This document shows positions 1 through 11,623 of a stretch of 64,000 nucleotides of DNA, piece after piece. Under the pieces are notes generated by a model that was not told where the DNA came from, did not search any database, and saw only the letters and a program-made list of their open reading frames with translations. The DNA lies in the NCBI GenBank assembly GCA_036877525.1, contig JAZGTH010000059.1, positions 4,030,001-4,094,000 on the forward strand, in the 5' to 3' direction. The stretch is from Chromobotia macracanthus (taxonomy: Eukaryota > Chordata > Actinopteri > Cypriniformes > Botiidae). Position numbers and translations under genes: made by a program. The first letter of the stretch is position 1, and each line of letters begins with the position of its first letter.

Positions 1-2089
1 ATATGTACTTAGAGTAATTGAATCACTGGCCCAATCCCAATGCCCAGAGAAGGCAATATTTTAGACACAACAAATTTGACAAGGGCCATCGAGTCAAAGT
101 CATATTTTAGGGTGTCAAACAAGCTTTTACTAACATTTCTGGAACTAAATTCTGAAGGTAAAGCAGCAGGAGTAAGAAAGGATGGTTAGATTTTCTTTTT
201 GCCCCTCATTACAGTTCTGTGTCCTAGAACAAAACATATGTGCTACTTAATTCTCTGTTTATCAGGAGCCAGTGATCTGGCTGCCTGACATCTATTATGT
301 TTCCACTCTCGTATTATTATATATTGATGAAGATAATGTGTAGAGTCATTTTCCTGATGTGGCTTCTGTTTGTAACTCATGTTGACTGATCTTTTTTTCT
401 TCTTCACAGCTTTGTTCACATCTGTTCAGAGAGAACATTACGTGACTTTACTGAGAAACCAGATACTTGACACAAGACGCCTTCTAAGCGATTGTCTCTC
501 TTCTACTAAGCGGCCACTGAAAGCAGCATGCAAACACAATATAGTAAGTATGACTCCACTGAGCAAAAGGGTCGTACGGAGCTTTTCTAGAAAGGCTAAG
601 CTTGGCTTTGGGTTTCAGATTAGCGTAGACTCCATGTACTCATTACTGTGTGTCAATATTTACACTCTCACACAAAGCTAATTACATGTTGACCGTGTAA
701 TGCGATTTGCAAATTTGTTTTGAAATCCTCATCCTTCCCCAGTCCTCCATTTTACGTCCTACTCTTGCTTCTTGCTTTTCCAGCTGCACCTCTCTTGCTC
801 TGTTCCTGTGTCTTTCTTTGGCTGGTAAACACAGTACAGCTCCTATGGGAAACCAGAGGAAACAGACTGACAGGAACTCGGCCAGAGATGAGCACAACAG
901 GCTTGGCAGCTGTTTCCATGGTAGCCACATTGTTGGGTTTTGAATTCTGAAAAGACAGCAGGACACAAGCTCGGGCTGTTATTGTGGGACGCCAGTATCA
1001 GAAAGATGCATTTTCCTGTTTCTATTATCAAGCGAGGGCCAGAGGAATGAGAACGAAGCCTGGGGAAGCATTTAGGTTTAAAAATGCCCAAGAAACTGGA
1101 AAATGTTCTGTTTCTTTGCACAAAGTAGAAAGATTTCAGTCTTCTCAGCCGGTCGATGGAAGTAATCGAACCGTCTTTGGTGAGAAAAATAAAAGGTAAT
1201 GAAAGTATTTGGCAGATTCGTCACCCCGTGGGGGAGTGCAGGGCTAGAAAAGCAATTCATTAGCCATAGGTGTGAAAGTTGTGGACGAGATTATGCATGT
1301 TGACAGTTCTTGGCGGAACATCAGGACCCTGTTCAGGTTCACGATATAACGGAGACAGCTTTATTATGACAAGAGCACTCATGAGGTCAGCTAATGCAGG
1401 CCTCCTCAGGAAAAGGATGTATGCACCCGTGGCCATCCACTCCATCAAAACAATTTAGAATATTACTAAGCCATTTCTCTATGGACACGTGGCCCATTTC
1501 CCTACAATACAGTGAGTGAGCGTGCATGTAATGCGGAACAAAGAGCAGTGCTAATCATGCAAGATAACAACCAAACATTATCTGTACGCTGTACCCTTAG
1601 AGGCAGGATTACTTCAAAGATGGATGTTACTGCCGGTTAAGAAGAAGCAGTGAAATCTTATTGAGAGCATTATGCCAATCTTGGCACCAAATTTCAACAA
1701 GCCAGCACTGATTTGTATTTAATAATTCTAATATAGAATGGAACATATATTCAGCTCTGAATAAGTAAATGCATATAATACCACATTCTAATTAGGGGAC
1801 ATGACACAGGCAAACAGGCCATTAATTAAATGCTTACTTGTCTAAGAGGTTGTTTTTTTTCTAGTAATTGTTCTCTAACGTGATATCTTTAGTGGAGTTG
1901 TCAATTGTTTAAAAAAAAAATCAACATTAATCTCATAATTGTTTATATAGATAACGCATTACTGTATTCATTTTCTTTTTAAGTCAAGAAAGTAGTTCAT
2001 CTAATTACACTTGTAGTGAAATATATATGCATACAGATGTCTGCAGCAGTGCTTTTAATTAAATAATATAAGCATATTTTATGAACTGT
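1..2089. other. Intron stretch, nothing firmly recognised
   Basis: The stretch is AT-rich with short chance ORFs on both strands. A possible plus-strand exon with good splice sites (410-543) is discussed among the findings. Bases 1700-2080 are strongly AT-rich. No repeat family was recognised. Confidence 0.5.
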
Positions 2090-2830
2090 TTTTGCCACTG
2101 CGGTGATGCCACTCTGATGCCCTTTCCATTCACGTTTAAACAACTGATGGTGGGTTTTGCTCATGGGTGTGATTTCATACTTGTTGAGCTTCGATGATAA
2201 TTAGAGGTGCTGCAAGCAATTATTTTTGGGGGATTACGACACACAAAATGTCACCAAAATAGGTGTTGTGAGAACATCACACCCGACTCTTTGACAGCCC
2301 TTGCCGCTGTAAATAACAAAGAAAAAATCAGGAGAGCAGCCCACGCTTTTTAAAAATCACAAACGCTCTATCTGCCAATCATTTGGACTTGCTGACATGT
2401 CTTTGAAGGGCAAGGTCTTAGAGAGAGGGCGTGTTGTTGAAGTTAGCTGAATTAAACAGTTCCACTGTCTGATTGAATAAATGAATTTATTGGCACTTGA
2501 ATATAATAACATTTAATTCAATAGTTCAAATTCAATATATTTGATTAATTGCATGCTAATTTTTCGTTGTTCTCCAACTCTTTTGAGGCCAGCCGCTTGC
2601 CACACAAGCCTGGCGCAGCACCGGTGTCACATCTTATCAAAGCTAATGAGAGAGTAAATGGTGACTTTTAGTTCAAGGGAGACCTTCAATAATTTAGGAC
2701 TGACAGTGAAAGACAGTGTCTGCCGACTCCTCCATCTGCCTCCAGCCGCACAAGGAGACTTTAAGTCTGACATGGTGCAGCTGCAGCTAATGAATACCTC
2801 CATTTAAAGATGGAGGAGGCAGCTTGGGTG
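2090..2830. promoter_or_regulatory. Candidate conserved noncoding element in klf7 intron 1
   Basis: The composition is mixed and non-repetitive, with many short factor-type motifs: homeodomain-like TAATTA/ATTAAT cores near 2200 and 2545, a GCAGCTGCAG E-box repeat near 2778-2787, and a SOX-like AACAAAG near 2316. It has no ORF of note and no transposon signature, and differs in texture from the AT-rich DNA around it. Being an enhancer is an inference; alignment with another fish or mammal would decide. Confidence 0.35.
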
Positions 2831-3102
2831 CCAATCAACTTTTGGGCGTGCTTGTATGAGGCTGCTGATAGCTATTTCTGTGCACACAAACACTGGTTTA
2901 GCTCTAAAAGTAGTGTGGGACTTCAGTATCAAAGGTCACAAAAGGGACAAAGAAGCTGTGAAGGAATTAAAAAAGGCACTGTTGGCTCTCTCAGTAACTT
3001 CACCAGCAAGTGATTGTAGAGGAAATAATGTGACCTTGATCATGTTCCTAGATGAACACAGACGCTATTAACTCTAAGCTTTAACCCAGTCAGGAACACC
3101 TG

Positions 3103-3407
3103 CCCAGCTAACAGTCTTAGGTTGTAAGAATGTTTCCTTAACTTCATTAAAGAACAAGTGTTAACAGTGTTATTTTGAAATGTTCTAGGAATGTTCAAAA
3201 TGTCTTTTTAGACGTATTAACATTATTGCTTGGTTATAGGAATGTTATTCAAACAGTTTTTTTAATTCTGTAATGTTCCATTGACAACCTAAGAATAACA
3301 TTTTTGATATGATATATAATGTTTGAAATACATTCTACTAATGTTACTGCACAAACATTTTTTACAACTTTGAGAGAACCTTTAGAGAAAGATCCCTGTT
3401 AGCTGGG
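3103..3407. mobile_element. MITE with 12-bp perfect terminal inverted repeats, copy 1
   Basis: The element starts CCCAGCTAACAG (3103-3114) and ends CTGTTAGCTGGG (3396-3407), which are exact reverse complements. Inside it has no ORF and many repeats of AATGTT-like words. A second copy at 11319-11623 has the same length, orientation and interior words such as AATAACATTTTTGATA. Short, noncoding and inverted-repeat-bounded, it is a nonautonomous DNA transposon. I recall related 'GTTAGCTGGG' repeats as common in cyprinid introns but cannot name the superfamily. No clear target-site duplication is visible. Confidence 0.8.
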
Positions 3408-3969
3408 TGATATATTTTCAGTGGGAAGCAGGGGGCACAGATGAACTTGTTTTTTGGAAAGAAAAATGGTGCTGTTGTGATATGAGTCTGGCAGATGGCT
3501 AAGTACGATTTGGTTAAACAAGCTGGGGTATTATAATGTTTACAGCTTCATGTTTAACCGTAACTTTTACCAGACTGTTGTTTGCTTGCTTTTTGGTTGC
3601 GCTTTAAAAGAATTAACTGCTCAAAAAACACATTTGGTTAGCAAACAAAATATCTATCCCTTTTAAGTAACATTTATGCTTTGATACCTTTGTGTGAAAG
3701 AGACACTACAGATTGTCCAATATCAATGAATGCTCTTTATAAATCACATCTTAAATATTCCCTCCCAATATGCCACAGAGAATCATGCTCAGTGAAATGA
3801 TGTGGCGATGAGACAAGCGCAATAATGGATAGAATGGGTAACAGAGAAAGTGAATGAGTCCTCACCATAGATGTGCCAAATAGGGGGATAATCCCACTGA
3901 CAAAGGCAGTAAGACTGCAGGCTGGTAAGAGGCAAGCTGAGCCCCAGAAAACCGCTCTCCGTCTTCCTT
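3408..3969. other. Intron stretch, nothing firmly recognised
   Basis: It contains one CTCF-like core (GCAGGGGGCAC, within 3425-3438) and otherwise AT-rich unique sequence. Confidence 0.4.
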
Positions 3970-4140
3970 TAACTGGATTTGTGGAGCAGCGCTGCTGTTT
4001 ATCTGTGTACGGGGTCGGCTAATGGCCACTGGCTGGCGGCACTGGGGTAATCTAATCAGGATACAGCGATTTTCATTAAATCGCTCGGGCAGGATTATTC
4101 CCCGTCACAAGCCGATTGAAAGGGGACATTTTTAAATGGG
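3970..4140. promoter_or_regulatory. Candidate conserved noncoding element with an 8-bp palindrome
   Basis: This short non-repetitive stretch is richer in CpG than its surroundings. It contains AGCGATTT (4065-4072) and AAATCGCT (4078-4085), perfect inverted arms around five bases whose centre includes CATTAAA, plus TAATCTAATC-type homeodomain words at 4049-4058. Enhancer function is inferred from texture only. Confidence 0.35.
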
Positions 4141-4761
4141 GTTAACAGCTTGTTATAAGATTGGGGAGCCTAAGTAAGGGATACTAGTGATGGGGGGGTT
4201 CTATTGTGCTACATGCTCAGCTAATCTTCATTACTCAATGCTAGGAGAATGCTACATGGGTGGGGGGAATATAACACATGAAGACAAAAAGAACAAGGAG
4301 GAAGAACATGAGGAAACAAAAGGGAGTCGGCCATCATAGAGCAAACTGGAAGTGGGGGCTGAGCTATGGGGCGTTTTGTTTCATAAGATGCGTGGCCCTT
4401 TGGGTATTGTATAGAGAGCTCTGGTTACATACCATACTGTAACAGGCGAGAGACATGACTAATAGGCCAAGTTTTCAAAGGGAGTCAATTTCAGCTGCAG
4501 GCCCATTATCAGGCATTGGTAAAGGTCTATACCCCTAGGAGACTTAAACATGGCTCTTTATTTCACCAAGATGTAATGGTGGACTGTGGAATGGTTAGGA
4601 AGTCTCAAACAGAGATGTGTTGGAAGTTTATAAATTGTGCTGGCCATTAAATGACAGTTCACTCAATTGAGGTCCTATAGACCTCATATTACCATCAAAG
4701 ATGTTTAGAATTAAGGTTTCAGTTCTGGCCATTACTGGACTAAAAGATTCTTGTATAGATC
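4141..4761. other. Intron stretch, nothing firmly recognised
   Basis: Unique sequence without notable ORFs. A small inverted repeat, TGAGGTC (4668-4674) and GACCTCA (4680-4686) around five bases, resembles a nuclear-receptor half-site pair but is weak evidence. Confidence 0.4.
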
Positions 4762-5247
4762 TACACTACCTGTCAAAAGTTTAAAGTCAATTCTGTATTA
4801 ATTTCTTTTTCAAATTTTAGAATAATAGTTTAAGAAAAGCTTAAAACTATGGGAGTTCATAATGCTTATATTTAATTAGTCGCCCTTTGCCTAGAAGTAG
4901 CAAAAACACACTCGTCATTTTATCAACCAGCTTCTTGAGGTCTTACCATGGGACGCTTTTTAAATAGTGGTTAGTTAACATGTATGCCGCACTCTCATTG
5001 GCTGCTTCTTCATTATTCAGACCAGATTTATCCATTTAAAAAAAAATTAAAATTAAAAACAAATGTATGAGATGAAATAGATTAATATACTGCCACAGTT
5101 TATTGTTTGCTACAAAACAATTTTTTAATGTTTAATTTTTTATTTTTGTCTAAAAACGTTTAACAATACACCTTCAGATCAAAAGGTTTTGTAAGATCCT
5201 GAGAAACACTTTGGTCAAGTGACCCTAAACTTTTGACCTGTTCTGTA
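4762..5247 (-). mobile_element. Decayed Tc1/mariner-like element
   Basis: The ends are imperfect inverted repeats of about 28 bases (4762-4789 and 5220-5247, 22 of 28 matching) that share the words GTCAAAAGTTTA and TAAACTTTTGAC, and both ends carry the TA expected of a Tc1 target site. Between them, about 4880-4965, the minus strand matches the usual 3' part of fish Tc1 transposase genes (words such as AAGAAGCTGGTTGA and GGCAAAGGGCGAC), now broken by mutations and a large internal deletion. At under 500 bp against the usual 1.6 kb it cannot encode a transposase. The family is clear, the subfamily is not. Confidence 0.75.
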
Positions 5248-8200
5248 TTTTAATGTATTGGCTATAATTCGTAGGCAGACTTGAATGGAATAATGCAAAA
5301 TGTTGGAGTACTGGAGAACTTATCTGCACATCTGCTTATGTTTCTCCCTGTCTTTCTAGGTCACTGTCCCCCACACACCTTAGCATTTCAGCACTGTGAA
5401 TTATGGGCAAGAAGCCACGTAGAGAGAAGCTAAAATGAACCTGGTGTGATGACTCTGGCACTGGTGTTAAAGGGTAGCTTTCTCTTTTTTTTCAGTTATG
5501 TCACCACATGGCTTCAGATATCAAGGACCTTAGGTTCACCGTGTCAGACTCTACATTGCCTGCTTTACTCTGCAGTATTAAGCCACAGCCAGAAACCAGC
5601 AGGTGCTCTCATTACTCCTATCCCACTTTAGGGACTATCAGTCAGGCTTCCCTGATTTCTCTTCTCTGCTATGTGGCATAAAACCATGGGAACTGCACAT
5701 CTAGACAGGGAACAGCAGGGGAGAAGTGTAGAGGCCAGTCTTATTTAATGGCCACAAAGTCAGTGGTGGGAACTGTCAGACAAATGAGCTGGTTTTCTTT
5801 GCTTAGTAAGATAGTGGCAACAGCAGTGTTATTTAAAAATGTAAAGAAGTATTCGATATTGCATTTCATTGCAGTGACCTTAAAGTGTGCAACCATGAAA
5901 CCGGTGTGATCATACTTGGTCATCAGTGTTTCCTCGTGCTGTATATAACTCAGAGTGACTCTTTGTAATAAACTACAGGATGTAAGCGTAACAGCATTGA
6001 AAAGGATCCCTTGCGGAGAGGAAACGCCAGCTTCCTGTCCCTTGTGAGTAGCATGCGTGATAGCTCGTTCTGCCGGCTAAAGGAAATGGAATAGGAAATT
6101 GCATAGATGGGATGCAAAAGTCCATGCCTTACCACAGATGCTATGACTCGAAGCAGAGGGAAGTTATATAACTCAGTAAGGCCCCATGATTCGGACAGAA
6201 AATCTGTCTGGGACGATCTTTTTGTGAACGCTTATCGGCAGGGTTGCAGCAAGACTCAGTGTGGACTAGTGTAGGCACGTTAGCCTGAGGGGCATGGATA
6301 CGGTAACCTGTCCAATCTCCAATTTAGCCTCTGGATCAGGGCTGCAGCGATGGACAAAGGCAGTTATGATAACAGGAATTCGAAACCCCCTCCCAATCTG
6401 GCAGCTGCCCCACCGGTCTTTGTGCTGCGGGGATTTTTCACGCACGAAAGGCTCCAAAACAAAATGAAGAATGTAGATTAGCAAAGCCGCTTAAAAAATT
6501 AAACAACTTGCTCGAGCCTGTTCGCAAGGCTCACCTCCAAGAGATAGCAGAAGGCTGGCCGTTTCTGGTTTGTGTGATAACTTACTGCAAGGATTTCCAA
6601 CCCAATTTCTCAGTGCCAGGATAGGCAACCCAGTTAATTGCCATCGCTCACTTAAGTCAACGTAAATGGCTTTTTCATCCCTGCATCTGTCCTCTTTATA
6701 ATTATCCTGCAGTGTGGTAATTACACAGACTCCGCACAAAACTGGTATTTTATGGGACAACAAACTCTTTTGCTCTTTTCTAGTCTCTGTTCCCCCCACT
6801 TGCGCGTGAGAGAGGGATAAACACAATTTCCGTCTTTGAAAGCCTGTCTCTGGGCCCGTTTACAAAAATCACTGTATTGCTGTTTGCTCAATGCTTTGCA
6901 TGAATATAAACTGTAGCAATGAGAATGTTGTCTGTCATGTGTGAAGAGTTAGGGCTTTGACGACTGCAATAAAAAACGCATAAGCAGTCTCGCAGAGAGC
7001 CTACTACAATGTTTCAAGCTTGCAGTGAAGTTATCCTTTCTGTCTAGATGTTTAGAACTACAAGGAATACTTATTACTGAGGTTAATAGGGTAATTTGCA
7101 GTGAAACAAAAGCCCCACGTAGCTTTTAAAATGCTAGCTAAAAGCACACATCCATCATAGACACCTCAATTCAAATGTCTGCTTAACCGATGCATCTTAT
7201 GATCTGATACTGCTTCAGCATGTGCTCAGAATATGTAATCACAAGCCGCCGCTGTGTTGTGAGGTCTCAATCCGTGCAGGCTGTACTGTTTTCTCCACGT
7301 GGCTATCGGCCCTGCTCATCTCTCTAACAACAGACACAAAGCCCTGCCACTCTGCCAGTGAGCCATAAATGGAGTGAGGTGGGTGAATTGGGAGGGAGCG
7401 TTTGATCATGAACTGATGCATAAAAGCTTTTTGTGAGCCATGAAACCACAGACCACTAGCTGGGGATGGTCACAATTCTTAGCAATGATGAAACTATGGG
7501 TGAAACCCCTCTGCGTGGGTGGACGTGTTGTCTGTAGTTTTAATTCATAGTTTTTATTTGTTTGTTTAACAATAAACGTTTTACGAGCAACACACTGCAC
7601 TCTTTGCAGGATATTAATTAGTTTGATAAAACGCTAACCTCTGCAGAGATTTTTTTTTCCTTGTTTTATCAGTGTCATACTTTAAAATCTCCAAGCATTA
7701 TCTCTTTCAGCCTCTATCGTTCATGCATGCAGACACGAAAACAAAGACACCTACGCAAATCCAGCCCACACACTCCCAGCAAAAGAATGACCTCATCCCC
7801 CACCACCTCCCTCCTCCCTGCACTCTGGAGCAGCTGGGCTGAGAGTGAGGTCACCTGAGACGACGAGGGCCCGCCCCCTTTGACTCACTCCCACACAGCC
7901 TTTTACTGTGATGGCACTTTGAACCCAATTACCAGCATCTGACAAGGCTGCTACAGTGACATAAAAGGCAGCCTAACAGGGACTTGATGAATGCCTTTGC
8001 AGTCTATTAATTTCTGACTACAATAGAAGCTGCGGACAGGCAGACCTTTGCCAAGTGTGCGTGGTGATTGTGGGCATCCAGAGATGCACTTGACTGTGTC
8101 TAACTCTAACGTGTTTTCTCTCTTCTCTCTCTGGAACTTCCATGATTACCTAAGAGAGTCAGACTTTTTGAAGACTCCACACTCACAGACGGGGTGGGAT

Positions 8201-11079
8201 GGCTGAATGGCAGAGGCCCCTGCTGCCTTCGCACCTGCACCTGTTTGCACTGCAGGGGGCCCCAGCACAGGGCTCTGGCACCACACCTTGCCAGAATTCC
8301 TTGGGCCTCCCTCTTGTTTCCTCTGATTATCACAAGGTCACAAACGTAATGACAGCATCGTTGCTAGGAAGAGGTAGGGACTCTGTGATGGATCGCGGGC
8401 ATTACCTCATCATTTTACTGGAATCTACATTGTAGTCGGGTGCATTTAGCACTTTGCATTTGACAAAGTGGGTGATCTCATCCTGAATATTGTAGAGCAC
8501 GAGATGAGTCACAGGCACTCAAATGTAGAATTGAGCTGTTGGCCTGTCTGAGGATCGCCTGAGGGGGAGGGTGGTGAAAGAGCGAGTGTCAGCGTGATGC
8601 GTACAGCGGTGCAGAGAAACCTTGTCGAGGGGGCACAGAGAGTCGACTAGTCTCTACTGGGTTTGCTCAGTGCAACGGGCTATGCTTAAAAGCATACACA
8701 TACACCGCCTGCTCCGCTGAACCTAAGAGGGTACGAGAGGTACCCAGTGGGCATCTCTTAATGTGCAGGGGCGCTTTGTAGGTACACACACATATGCTAA
8801 CACAAATCTTTAAACAACCTTTCTGATTTGCAACCTGGTATACCTATGCACATACATTTGAGCTTGCACACACACATAACTGGCACTTGCACACAGACAA
8901 GCCCCCATTCCAATAGTGCCTGGCTATTCCCCCCGGTATTCCCAGCAACATCACAGATTAAAATAGCACCCGACCCACATAGCTGTACACTGGCTCAGCC
9001 TCTCCTTCGGAAAAGGCAGACTTGCGTTCCCAAAGTCTTTGCTATCTTAACTCAAACACTTCACAAATGCTGTCATTTTTGCACCCTTATTCCACAGCAT
9101 TCGCACCAGATGGTGAAAACGCTATCATATCAGCCAGGTGCTTCGAGAAAATGGTGCTAAAAGAAATCAGTAACACCCCAAAAACACCAAGAAATGAATA
9201 TCTCAGTCGTCACTATGACCATTTTTGTAAAAATTGTCAAGATGATACTGACTTTGGCAGTTGGGCATAAATGGTGGAAAGTGGGTGTCTGTGTTTCTGC
9301 ACAAAACAAAGAGAGAAAGCTGAGTGTCTCAATAAGCAGGACAAACACTGCAAGGTCACTGGTCCTCAGCACATGACCTATTTACCAGAGCCATAACAAA
9401 CTGGAAGGACTAAGAGCAGCACGTTTGTTCTGTCTCCTTCCCAAAAGCACTCAGCAGGACTCACGGCGCACAACCTTCAGGACGAAAGCACATTTTAGTA
9501 TTTAGTGTGGGCGTGCTGGCGAGGTTATTATGTTTGTAGGGCAGCTCCAACATGCTTCTCGACATAAATGTAAGATCTCAGAACAACTTTATTTTTATGT
9601 GAAGATTGAAGTTTTGTTTTAAATACAGACACAAGTATAAGAACAATTGAACAGTTTTTAAATCATTTTCTACAGCATTATTTTTCTATATGACTATAAA
9701 ATGAAAAAATAATAATTAAAATATTTTTGCATTCATTTTCTGTGGTGGAAAAGTGAAGCATGCTAACAATACTGAACAGGTGGCTCTCACAGGGCAGCAG
9801 CTCATAGTGGCCTTAAGCAGAGACAGCAGTGCCTGCAGATCCTTAGCCAGAGTTATATTGGGTATACAGTATGGCACCTGGCACAATTTAGAGAGGGTCT
9901 GGCCTGCCTAAAATAAAAGGCTTAGAATAAAGCTTAAACAATATGGCGCCTGCACCAGCTTAGCAGCCATCACCAGGGGCTGTAACCAGAGTAACTGTAA
10001 CAGTAAGACTGTTCTGTTGATGAATGTAGAGGATGTTGGCAGTTGTCCATGTGGCGGTAGTAACGTTTGGGACAAGGGGAAGCAAAGGGGGGGCCCGCAG
10101 GGGGGAATAGTGGAGAAACCCGTCGGTAAACAAGGGCTTGGTTTCCTCCAATGAATTGGCGGCGGATGAGGAGGAAATGGTAAGTGCTGGAAGCCATGAA
10201 GACACCCTTTAACGGCACATTTAGAAACTCACTTTCGAAGAGCAAAACCACAAACGTATTCTGACAGTGTTGTTCTAGCCTGCAGTGTGTGCTTGATGGG
10301 GTGGTCCTGCCTTCTGAACTGTGCTCCAGATCAGCTCTCTAGTGTGTCTGCGTCAAGCTTCTTTGCTCAGTGGAGCAAACAGCCAGGCTTGTACACTGTT
10401 CCACACCGTCAGGTTGGACACACACCGGTCCTGTGTCCGGGTGCCAGAGGGTCATCTGCCCTTTTTATTTTCTCCCCATGTAATTACTGAGCAGAACTGT
10501 TAGGTAGGCAGAGGGCACGGAGATGTACAGAATCCCTGCACAAGCTCCATGAACAGCATTGACCTCCACATAAATAATGTTTTGCTGATAGCATCACAGC
10601 AAAGCGATTTTACTGTTTTTATTTATTGACTTGCATAGAATATATATATATTTCTGTTTATTTTGATAGTTTTTTTTTCCTGTGTTGTGTCGTACAGCTT
10701 AATATACCTAGATACACACAGAATCTTTTTATGATTTCAGCTATGCAAATGTTTCAGTAATCGAAAGGTCAGTGGCAGAGAGGGTCACAGCTAAAATTGT
10801 TCGAACATTGAGTGTCTCATTACTACACTTGACTTATGTGCAACGCAGCACTTGGGGTAACACTGTGGCTTCACACTTTTCACCACAGAATTCAGCGCAT
10901 TAGGGAACCTCATGACTCATGTGAAAGGGCCTGTAGAGTGTGTGTGCAAACCAAAGAGAGAGGATGAAAAGAATGAGCTAGAAAAAAGCATAGTAAAACT
11001 GGTCTGGCACAACAGGAGCCTGGAGTGATGCCAGGTCATGTGGCACCAGAGAGAGGCACACAGACGATATGCAAATATA

Positions 11080-11087
<8 letters not shown>
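5248..11087. other. Intron stretch, nothing firmly recognised
   Basis: About 5.8 kb of unique sequence. ORFs of 60-111 codons occur on both strands but overlap each other and show no domain, no codon bias and no support. A compact group of sites at 7855-7890 (CACCTG E-box, GCCCGCCCC GC box, TGACTCA AP-1 motif) is the only notable feature. Bases 9580-9740 are AT-rich. Confidence 0.5.

Positions 11088-11175
<88 letters not shown>
11088..11175. repeat. (CA)44 microsatellite
   Basis: There are 44 uninterrupted CA units. A tract this long and pure is normally highly variable in length between individuals. Long HTHT or VCVC reading frames across it are artefacts of the repeat. Confidence 0.98.
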
Positions 11176-11178
<3 letters not shown>

Positions 11179-11318
11179 CCACACGTTACAACTACCCAAA
11201 ACAATACAGGTTCAGTTCAAAAGAACAAGGCACACTGAACATCATGATCTGGCTAATACATTATGTACCTATATATCGATTGAATATTGATATATATCCA
11301 TTGAATTTGTATCCCATA

Positions 11319-11623
11319 CCCAGCTAACAATTTTAGGTTATAAGATTGTTTCCCTAAGGTTTCCATTAAACAAAAACTTTAAGAATGGTCTAAAAACAAT
11401 TCAAAACATGCCGTTTTAAATGTTGTTTTTACTTGGTTATCTAAACATTTTTGAAATCTGTGACATTTTTAAAATGTTCCAGTAACAATTTAGGAATAAC
11501 ATTTTTGATAGATGATATATAATGTTAAAGTAACTGCAACATTACTGCAATAATGTTTTTTAGAACTTTCAGAATTTTAAAAAACATTAGCCAACATTTT
11601 GGGAACGTTCCCTGTTAGCTGTG
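11319..11623. mobile_element. MITE, copy 2 of the 3103-3407 family
   Basis: It starts CCCAGCTAACA (11319) and ends CTGTTAGCTGTG (11612-11623), so the right end differs from the perfect inverted repeat of copy 1 at one or two bases. It is the same length (305 bp) and orientation, and shares interior words such as AATAACATTTTTGATA and GATATATAATGTT. It has no coding capacity. The interior has diverged, so the two insertions look old and independent, not a recent duplication. Confidence 0.8.

Noticed and set aside
10917..11327. Several overlapping ORFs of about 66-100 codons across the CA tract
   Set aside because: They are runs of HT or CV dipeptides produced by the (CA)44 microsatellite, open in all frames by repetition.
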